From NCBI GenBank assembly GCA_947568835.1, contig OX387604.1, forward strand, positions 13,359,076-13,423,075: DNA of 64,000 nt, given 5' to 3'. The notes below the pieces were generated by a model. That model was given only the letters and a program-made list of their open reading frames with translations. It searched no databases and was not told the origin of the DNA. The translations under genes were made by a program, and so were the position numbers. Below are positions 55,301 to 64,000 of this stretch, in pieces. This DNA comes from Protonemura montana (lineage: Eukaryota; Arthropoda; Insecta; Plecoptera; Nemouridae). Numbering within the stretch: the first letter of the stretch is position 1; the number at the start of each line of letters is the position of its first letter.

Positions 55301-58092
55301 TGCGAGGAAATATGTAAGGAAACATCCTCTCCCCCAAACAGTTCAAACTTCTAGTTTGGTAGTTATATCACTAGGCCTGTCCAATGTCCAGGATTTTGTA
55401 TCATGCCCGAGTCTCTCCAAGGTTACCCACGCTTGATTTAAATAACATTGTAAACTACCCCCTGGTTTTTATATTAATCCAGATTGTTAAGTCAAGTCTA
55501 TAATGAATTTCTGACGAAAGTACAGTCTTATTTTAATTGTACTATCTTTAAAACCGTAAAAAAAACGACCAACCTGGCCCTGTCCGTTCTTGTCAACAGA
55601 GAAAACTGCATACACTTTCTGCAACTTTTCATCCTGTTGAAAATGCCAAAATAAACAGAGAAACTTGCACACTCAAACTTAACAAAACAAATACAGCGGG
55701 GAATGGGAGAATTAATAGTAGAGGAACAAACAAACTAGAGGAAAACTCATTCTTTAGTTCTAAGGTAAGGTATGTACTCTACATGCTCAGATTGTCGGCA
55801 GTCCTCGATAACTTGTTATTGACGAAACAGAAAGAAAAGTCCATTAACTTGGTACTAATTAAAGATATCATCATAAAAAGTGCTTACGTGATTCCAAATT
55901 TTGCTAAATAGTCCGATAGGAATGAGAAAGAAAGTAAATTTTCAGCACGTACGCACATCAAATAAATTGTATGTTCGCCTACATAGAGAACACCAAAATA
56001 CGTGTGCCAAAAATAGGGTGAATTACTGCACAGGTATCCAGTCTTGTCTTCCTGCCGACATCCTTGTTTAATATAGATAGGAAAGTACGTAGAAAATAAT
56101 AGATAATTAAATAGCAAACTTATAACAAACCATGGCATAAAAAGCATGCTTGATACCAATTATGTATGTATACGCACAGCGGGTTTCTGATGGCGCAACT
56201 TCAAACTTTCAGCTTCCATTGCCAGTAAATTTTTTGGCTTTTTTGGTGACCCTGTGAAAGGTAGACAACTAACCATATTTTCTCCAGATTCTTGAGGTCT
56301 GCATAAAAATAAAATTATTAATGTGTTTACTAGTAACGTGGAAATATTTGTGGTGAATGAAAATAGAAATTTCCATACTTATATTTAGGGTGCTGACAGA
56401 GCAATGGAGAGAGAACTATGACTTCATATTCACACGTTGACGTCTCTTTTAGAGAATAAATTTCATGTTTGCCGTGAGGATAGCAAACATAAAGAAGTTT
56501 GGTTTGCCTTGGATTTTGGTTTAAGTCACACAAGGTACCATCTGTCATATTAAGTTGGAGGTATGGCATGTTGAGACCATCAATCTTCTTTACACGAGTT
56601 TCTAGCCGATGCTTTGCGTATACATTATCTTCTACCAGCGCTTCTTTTAGCTTTGCTGTAAGAGACTTGTCCCACTTTCCAAGGTAATATTCTTGCAATT
56701 TCACCTTTTTACCTTCTCGTTCTTCGTGGTATTGTCGAACGTGCTGTCCGTGACAAAGTTCATACGTCCAATATGATTCAAGCTGAAAATAAAACTGTTG
56801 TTGAAAACTAGTATGACCAACAATTAATGTGATATCTGGGTTTTAATAAATCTCTGTCACAGATTTTAGCATTTTTAGAATAGGTCTGGTAAAAGTTGAT
56901 CGCTTATTTATGGGAGACTGCTATGATCCTAATTGTGATTGTGATTGTGAATTATCTTTTTTGATATATTGTTGATTTTAGTGATGCTGGGTTAGTTTTG
57001 CTCTTGTCTCATGACTTATTTCAAAACAAAATACCTATTAATTTATCATGTTTAAGAAGATTATAAAAAGAAGGTTGAAGACTTGCAAGATTTGTCATTT
57101 TTATCATAGAAATCTTACACAGATTTTAACAAGACTTACACGATAGGAGCATGATGTTTGAGTGAACAGCGGAGAGAGTAGCTCCAGAGGGCTTGGACCA
57201 GTATAGAGCTCCGTTGAATCCTGGAACACAGGTCGCAGCAATAAGTACCTTCATATAATATTGAGTTTTATTATAATGTCTTGAACTGATGTACGTGGCT
57301 GATTAAAGTTTTGAGTATTGACAAGGACTGGCATACAGTGTTTTACTTGCCTTTTCCTTTTCTTGGAAGTGTGGAAGCAAACATTTATACTTGTCATTGT
57401 TTGCAGTAGTAATCAAAAGTGTTTCCTCACTTGGAATGTCCTAAAAAAATAACACATTAGATAACTTCAGTGTGAACTGCTCTGGTTTCATTGAATTTTG
57501 GTTCTAAAAAGGACCTTGGTTGACGTTTTGTCGGCATTGGCGCCGAAATCTTCAGGACTGAATGTTGGCTTCAAAGCCGAGGAAACGTAAACCACGTTCC
57601 TTTATGAGCACAACTGTCAACTACATTACGATCAGATCGCAGCTCTAGAGCCCCCCCACAGTGCAAGTTATAATATAAAAGGTTGATAGCTTTCATTCCT
57701 ATCATCCAAATGATATTGAAATGTAAAATAAATGAAATTGTTAAAATTGACTGTAACGTAGGCTAATATGTTTTTGGATTGCTAATATTGTTTATCTGTA
57801 GCATATGCAACAATAGTATTTTCTGTTCAGCAATACTCAAGAAGAGTAAAGACACAAGTTCTCTACTTCGCAGTTCAAGAAAGTGCCATTTGAGAGAGAA
57901 ACGTGATGTCAACACCAGATTGAATTGAAATTAGTTAAATCAAGAAAAAGAGCTCACCAGCAATCCCATATCATTGCCATTTCGACCAGGCCAGTTTATT
58001 TTGAACAATATGCTGTCATCAAAACTTTTCATATCGTTTGATATGACACTCCCAATGTGAGAAGCAAATATCATAAACAGCTTTATATCCAT
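52385..58092 (-). CDS. ERLEC1: Endoplasmic reticulum lectin 1 (XTP3-B, erlectin)
   Basis: Nine exons: 57958-58092, 57351-57440, 57140-57220, 56379-56782, 56178-56298, 55574-55633, 53844-53987, 53247-53486 and 52385-52654. They give 514 residues (human 483). An ER-luminal lectin, it binds glycans of misfolded glycoproteins and links to the HRD1-SEL1L ERAD ligase. The N-terminal hydrophobic segment [18 protein letters not shown] is a signal peptide, followed by FKINWPG. Two MRH domains are complete: [36 protein letters not shown] and [18 protein letters not shown]; then [39 protein letters not shown] and [13 protein letters not shown], ending [11 protein letters not shown]. The sugar-contacting Q, R and E positions are present in both. 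A roughly 37-residue acidic tail follows where vertebrate ERLEC1 ends. Intron 2 begins GC, not GT. Two foldback elements sit in introns. Confidence 0.95.
53027..53210. mobile_element. Foldback element in ERLEC1 intron
   Basis: Arms CGAGGGGTTTTTAG near 53038 and CTAAAAACCCCTC near 53177 are inverted, framed by CAGCTGTG and GAGCTGTA. The GGGGTTTTTAGCCCTAAAAT loop recalls the stem-loop seen in the elements at 6504 and 57490. Confidence 0.6.
57490..57680. mobile_element. Foldback-family fragment in ERLEC1 intron 1
   Basis: GGTTCTAAAAAGGACCTTGG (57500-57519) is nearly the same as GGTCCTAAAAAGGACCTTGG at 6571-6590. GACGTTTTGTCGGC parallels the flank of the second hairpin near 6811. It ends near CGCAGCTCTAGAGC. 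Confidence 0.5.
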
Positions 58093-58776
58093 GTTGGGTC
58101 ATAGGGTTAGTGCTATGATCAAAAACGTAATCAATTTTAAAAGAGTTCGTTGATGCCTTGTTGGCATGTGCCTACGTTCGTGTAGATACACAGGTAAATA
58201 AGCACTGCTTCGTTTTATCGCTATTTCCATCACCTCCAAACGAACGACACATTGACATTTGTGAGATCTGATGAAGTGACAAGTGGTAACCTGTCAGTGG
58301 TCCGTTCCTTTGGATTCATTCAGCTGATTCAGCTGATTCAAATTTCGTTCGCACGGTTGGTGGTTCTGATCACGCGCCAAACGGTTGAACCGACAGGTTG
58401 TCAATCCACGATGAGGTGTTTTCTTAAGATGGTTTTTGTATTTGTAAATACATTTTTACTCAAGCTATTACCATGTATTTCCATGTTCCCTTTCAGAAGC
58501 AAATATAAATTTGTCAAAAATCACATTTTATATTTTTTATACCTAGCGTTATCAACGGAGTGGTCGCACAGGCTACACCCAGGATTTCCTGAGAACTTCT
58601 ATTGATGACGAACTGGTTTGGAAAGATAGCAATATATGCATACCAGCAAGAAAAACCAATCAATTAAGACATCAAGGCGTACATTTCACAAAATTCTCTG
58701 AGATAACTTATTTTATGTTTGATGTGATGGATCATTGATTCTGCAAGACCTGTAAAACAATTTTAAAATAAACAGA

Positions 58777-59170
58777 ACGGTTTGGCGTGTTGGAAACACC
58801 GGTTCTCATGAGATTACGAAGTTAAGCAACACTGCACTACGTCAGGTTTTGAATGGGTGACTATCATAAACATGACCAAATCCATTCGGGAGAGAGGTTG
58901 GAGGTGTGAAAGTTAGTACAGAAACCTCATTCGCCATTTGTGGAGGAATCCTGTTGTTCGCGTTGTATCGTACTTTGGAAAGGACGTTAAGCCGGTGGTC
59001 CTCTTGGTGCTCTTCGACAGGAGTAAACTACGTGCCGGCACCGGGTTTCCCCTCCACCCTTCTAGTCTAGGTTAGGTTCATCATCATCATCCCCTCTTTC
59101 ACCGATGCCATTGGACCAATGCCGCAGGGTCCATTGTCAAACCCCAATAATCATCATCATTTTAATATAA
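58777..59170 (+). mobile_element. 5S rRNA-derived SINE
   Basis: 58793-58865 follows eukaryotic 5S rRNA: ACACCGGTTCTCATGAGATT, ACGAAGTTAAGCAACACTG and TTTTGAATGGGTGACTAT correspond to the internal promoter region (GAAGTTAAGCAAC, TTGGATGGGTGACC). Before and after it, 5S similarity stops; the body (GGACGTTAAGCCGGTGGTCC, GTGCCGGCACCGGGTTTCCC) and a (CAT)n tail are SINE-like. Confidence 0.8.
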
Positions 59171-60984
59171 TCTAAATAAAGATATGCCACTTATCAATGA
59201 CAAACCCTAGATAAACCCCATTTATAATTTAAAGGCATTGTTCAGAGCAGTCCACAAAAACAGCAACATAAATATGAAATCAGTATCTTAAAGCTTGGGA
59301 ATATATAATAAGCATTCAAAAAAATATATACAGCTGTAATATCGAGTTTTAATTCTAAGTGTTATTTAATTTTGAAACCCTAGATGCATTTTTTACATAA
59401 GTTATTCTAAAACACACGTACTGATTTCTTTACATGAGAATAAACAGTAAATCGGATTCGATTCAAAATGTTATGTGTTTGAAGAAAGGATTTTTTTTTT
59501 TAATTGAGAGAAAACATTTTTCAGAAGTAATGGTGCGAAAATGTCACTCCTAAATTCTAACCATCATTACTCAAGACGTTATAAAAAATGTCTATACACA
59601 GCTGAATATCTAGAAGAGGGACAAACGTAGGATTAGATTTTGGTTGGTTTTTAATATCGATGTATATTTCACTGGCTCTATTTTGCGCAGGTGCGCAAAA
59701 AAATGTTTGAATGATTAGTAATATTATACGCGGTCTGTAAATACAATAATTATCATATGTAATAAAGTAGTAAATTTAATTTAAGTTCTTCGTGTCCGCG
59801 CAAGTTAAGAGCTAGGTAAAACACTAGAGAGAGAAATAATAATCCACAGTGCACCCCAAAAAGTCAAAAGCGTGTTTTACAAAGACCCGCCTCGGCCAAA
59901 ATAGAAGGTCTCCGAAATAAAATCTAAATCTAAAATCTGAATACCATATTTGTATGCATACCACGTTTAATAACTCCTGACATTTTCATCAAATTTTGTC
60001 GTGGTAAGGGAGGAGTATAATTGACAAGGATTCGGGTGAACAGTGGATTCTTGCATGTAAAAATCCATTTCAAGAGAAATACTAAGATATTATTTACTAT
60101 TTGATTTGATTATGTACGAATACGATCTTCGGAACGAATTTGCGGTGGATGTTCGGCCCCTGCCAACCACCTTACGATCGTGCTACTATCAGTCAAGACA
60201 CTACAGAGTAACGGGGATAGGAGGAAACGAAGTGGAAGCTGGTCAAATGTCTTTTATGTGGTAGTTGTTAGAACGTATAGTCGAATTACTGCTCTTGAGC
60301 GACACTAAACGACGGTCTCTCTATAACCTCAGCTGTAACCCTACAAACCTCTAGAAGCACAAACCAACTTATCACAAATTATGGATTGCACGACATATCA
60401 CTCGACTCTAACTCGAAAACATAATAATTTCTCTGTAAACGTCTCGCTATGTGGCTACTCCCCTCTGAAAGGGGTGTATAAATTAATTTTAAAGATACAG
60501 ACCCAGTTGTGTATGAAATGAGAGCATCATTGTTTCTTGTTGACCTTCGCAATCGTATATTTTAGATCATTAACGCCATGCATATTGTACTAACAGAAAA
60601 CTATTTAATGCATGGGTTTGTCAAGGTCATATTGTTAAAGCTTCCTTGTAAGAGCGCATTATTTGTACAAAGGATTCGAATTCAAAACGTTGAAAGTGTT
60701 GTCATAATATCTCTTGCGGTACCTTATATTCGTGGATTCTTCCCAGAATACATTATAGTGTTCCAAAAAAGCCTGTTCTTACGGTTGGAATAGAGCTAAA
60801 TTTAAATTCCAGACTATGTATATTTACCAGTAGACAAATATTGGAACATAAACACCAGAGTAGTGATTTAACGAGTTTAACTAAATTTTGAGTACCTACA
60901 TGTAGCAACCGAACAGATCATGAAGTGTGTGGGGGCGGGATCTTATTTGTATTAAGCAAATAGATATAATTCAGGATCACTTGG

Positions 60985-61205
60985 AATGATTATCGTCGGC
61001 GTCGCGGCGGCGGCGAGGGCGTCGTTGTTAAGCGTTTCCCACGTGCGGCGATTGGGGGATGTTTGGATGCCGTCACGCGCACTTTCACGGAGGGGCTGGA
61101 GTTTAAATACCATGAAGTTTCTAGCGAGAACACCTTGTCCTCTGCTGATGCCGGTCGAGGAACCGAGAGACCATCTCAGGAATCGCATTCACACGCTGAC
61201 TTCGC
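60985..61205. other. GC-rich block with open frames on both strands
   Basis: Markedly GC-rich against AT-rich surroundings, with GGCGTCGCGGCGGCGGCGAG and many CpGs. It reads open on both strands (plus 60986-61273, minus 60952-61188), but neither translation matches a family I know. It could be a fragment of a GC-rich repeat or an exon of an unrecognised gene. Confidence 0.35.
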
Positions 61206-62356
61206 AGTCGCGTAAGTACCAAAAAAGATTGCGATGCGTTGAAATCTTGCATTCTTTAGAATTTTGTAACTAGGCATTTGGGTAATTTTGGCATTTTGAT
61301 ATTTTGGAATTAAGAATTTTGGTCTTAAGTTTCTTGAAATCTCTTTCTTATGTGATCATTAATTAGTCTTAGCAAATTCCCTGCACATCTCGTTGTTATC
61401 CAACTCTATTAGGTAGCTAATCAGCTGTTAGTAATTTAGTTTCTTATCGGTGAAACCGCGCAGAAACGTATATGCACTAGGGATGGAGAAATTTAATGCA
61501 AAAATATTGTTTTTATACTAAGGCAATGGGGGAGGGGGTGGAGGCTTTCCACTTTTAATTGTTGCATAAAGCAGGATTTTTTTTAGCGAAAAACAACTTA
61601 CGTCCAGGACATTTTTTAATTACACTTATTTCAATTTTTCAAAGCTTATATTAACTCTGTGTGCTCGTAATACCGATCTCGTCATTTACCCACAAACTCT
61701 TACTGTATTCCATTATTTGTATGCATGCAAACACCTATAAACCAGCATGTCTCTTCGATGCCATTTTCATTTTAATCCTCTTATAATGTCCACCCACCTG
61801 GCCACTTTTCAAAGAAGATTAGTGTGTTCTGCAAACGAAGGAGGTAACATTTTGATAGTCAAATAAGCAGAAAATTCTCGATTACGAGATAATGTATTTC
61901 GATCAAAATGATGAGCGTACACAGTGTGCCCATAGAATCCTCTATTTCCATACGGGTATCGGTCTCCCGCTGTACAGTTTACTATCCTAGTATCTTTGCT
62001 AATAACTATTGTCGAACAAACGCCTCACTGCTCTCATTTGCGCCATGGATTTGTTCTTAGGAAGGACCTTACGTAACGACTGCCTTTGTACGTGGAGGCC
62101 GTATGTAGAATAGACGTGCAATATGTATTTATCTACCATCACTTTTAGACTGAGTTTACAATGTTTTTCCATATAACTGACTAAATTTCAACAATCCGTT
62201 GGTTTTACGTTTCAGAATGGACATTTTGTCGATGAAACGCTTACATGTATGAAAAAATTGCCTCGAATTGAATCGAATGCTTTTGGTATATGTTATTACT
62301 GAAGTATGAATTGCAAGAGAAGATTTTCACTTACCTTTCTTTCTTAAGGAAGCTAA

Positions 62357-62384
62357 CCCCCCCCCCCCCCCCCCCCCTCCCCCC
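62357..62384. repeat. Poly(C) tract, 21 bases plus 6
   Basis: C run of 21, one T, then further C bases, in AT-rich intergenic sequence. Confidence 0.95.
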
Positions 62385-63033
62385 AGGTTATCACAAGAAA
62401 CAAGCACAGACATTTGACCCTGGACTCAAAAGTCTTAAATTGAACAGATCCACTATGGATGCGGAGACGGAACTCCTTTGAGTGTCGAGGAAAACATTCC
62501 TTATAGATTGATAATTGCTTAATTGATACACTCGGTGTCATCTATAGTTAAACTTATTTCACAGGGTTGCTTAAGATGATCGCATAGTTACTTGACCGTA
62601 TCGCGCTCATATTCTGTGTCAGGAACGAACACATGTCCACATTTGCATGTGTCACAGCGTGGGTATGGTCGAACGATTCTTTTTCATGCATGCTCATTAC
62701 TAATTGTCTGTCTTATTCGGAAAACTCTCTTATAGTGCCTCTGTTTGAGGAAGAAAAACGCGCTCAAGCTCACGAATATTCTTCGGAGAACTCCTTTGCC
62801 AGCATTGCCGGACAACTAGTTTAAAAATATTTTACTCTGACAGACACAAAACAAAAAATTTGTGTTTGAATTTTTGTGCGCGCGTTCAATTGCTTCAATT
62901 AAGGGTTTTTTTTTTCACGATAATTTAATTATACTTATCGGACATCACTACGCATGAAATTGTTAAAATATCTTACTAAAGAAAGGGAACTTAGCATTGC
63001 GCACAGGGTGATTGGGTAGCAGCGGTGGGGGGA

Positions 63034-63051
63034 GGGGGGGGGGGGGGGGGG
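63034..63051. repeat. Poly(G) tract, 18 bases
   Basis: Uninterrupted G run flanked by GGGGGGA and AGGGAG purine sequence. Confidence 0.95.
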
Positions 63052-64000
63052 AGGGAGAAGTGCAAAGGACTCGAAGAAAATATGCTCTGAAGTATAACGG
63101 AAGATGTTAAAACAAGGAAGGTTTGACATAAGATGTTACAGATGTCAACCCTTTTACATATCAGATACATACTACACTGATCATCAGTTCGACATACTTT
63201 ATAAAGTTATTTGTTAATTCACCTCAACTTAATACCTTTGCTCGTTTATTAGGCCTAAAATGTGTTATACTGACGTGTTATATACATCCGGCTATCCTCG
63301 AACAACAAATAGCACTTTTGATAATTAATTGGTGGTCAGCGCAAATGTTTGCCATTCGGGTCCGTAACCTTAGTCGACGCACATGTGGGCAGGACAGCCA
63401 CACTTTAACACTATGTGTCCATTTCCACTGACAGTAGAAGCTATTAGCTTTCAGCTTTCCCGTGGGAGGTGGAAATTACTCGATGACTAGCTGTTTTTCT
63501 TTTTAATGTTATCGCCGTACGCAACTAAAAGGGTTAAAATTTGTGCACCTTTGTTTCAAATGCTAGTTATGCTCAAATATATCCAAAATTGGAAGAGGTA
63601 GTGTTCTTTTTGGTTTGAGTAAAGATAAAATGAATTAAATTACTGTTGGGTTGGTTTAACCGTAAGCTTTTTCCAATGAGTAGTTCTGTCTCGTAAATAG
63701 TAAAAAATTCTGACACCCGTTTCCGCTTTTTGTCGCATCCCGTTCTGAGTACCTGTAGGCATAGTACATTTGCGAGTCAAACCATAATAATATTAAGGGT
63801 GGCTTCACTTCTTCTGTAACAATCTTTAGATTACGAAAGTTCCGCACCCGGCTTTCAATATAATCAAATAGCTATCTGAAGAGTTATAAATTTGATGCTA
63901 CTTTCGTATTCGGAACTCGATCAACTCCTCAAATTCGTTCGGTTTCGCCTGACAGCATTGTGATTTTAATATTTCAATCGCAGTTATCCGATCAAAACGA

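Larger units (their letters stand above)
58093..64000. other. Intergenic sequence without recognised genes
   Basis: Upstream of ERLEC1. The first 170 bases should hold its promoter; I see no TATA box. It contains a 5S-derived SINE, a GC-rich block at 60985-61205 and long poly(C)/(G) runs. Proline- or glycine-rich frames around 62350 and 63030 are only translations of those runs. No splice-supported gene is seen to the right edge. Confidence 0.5.

Noticed and set aside
58793-58865. A 5S rRNA gene
   Set aside because: Only the internal-promoter part resembles 5S. The 5' and 3' ends of the rRNA are absent, and the sequence continues into a repeat body with a (CAT)n tail.

Overview
This is a eukaryotic, almost certainly invertebrate animal, nuclear window. 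It is AT-rich, its protein genes are split into short exons by GT-AG introns of about 0.1 to 3 kb, and the spaces between genes are packed with SINEs, LINE relics, foldback/MITE elements and homopolymer G/C tracts. Exon-by-exon conceptual translation gives six animal orthologues. I cannot fix the phylum. No operons, CRISPR arrays or prokaryotic features are present.

Layout: (1) 244-4507, minus: TBC1D19, 5' two thirds, running off the left edge. (2) 5613-8388, plus: SLC39A9/ZIP9 zinc transporter, complete in six exons, head-to-head with TBC1D19, with a GC-AG intron carrying a LINE relic. (3) 10231-19447, minus: PHF21A/BHC80, complete in ten exons, with PHD finger and C-terminal coiled coil. 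(4) 22080-30351, plus: a NUP50-like nucleoporin whose middle is an array of about ten tandemly duplicated phase-0 exons and which lacks a Ran-binding domain. (5) 32526-36648, plus: RNF2/RING1 Polycomb E3 ligase in two exons, with a LINE relic in the intron. (6) 36649-52384: about 16 kb without a recognised gene, holding nested long inverted-repeat elements, two tRNA-derived SINE families, a LINE tail and MITEs. (7) 52385-58092, minus: ERLEC1/XTP3-B ER lectin, complete in nine exons with another GC-AG intron. (8) 58093-64000: no gene recognised, with a 5S-rRNA-derived SINE and a GC-rich block.

The genes are unrelated housekeeping and chromatin functions: vesicle GTPase regulation, zinc transport, LSD1-CoREST-type chromatin reading, importin-alpha cargo release, H2A ubiquitylation and ER-associated degradation. 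They do not form a pathway. The most unusual object is the NUP50-like gene. It keeps the importin-alpha-binding N-terminus and the NUP50 helical segment, but between them lies an alternating A/B array of duplicated exons, all symmetric phase 0, with recent duplicates (A modules 85% identical) and decayed copies still visible. All gene models rest on splice consensus, unbroken reading frame across junctions and remembered family sequence; no transcript data were used.
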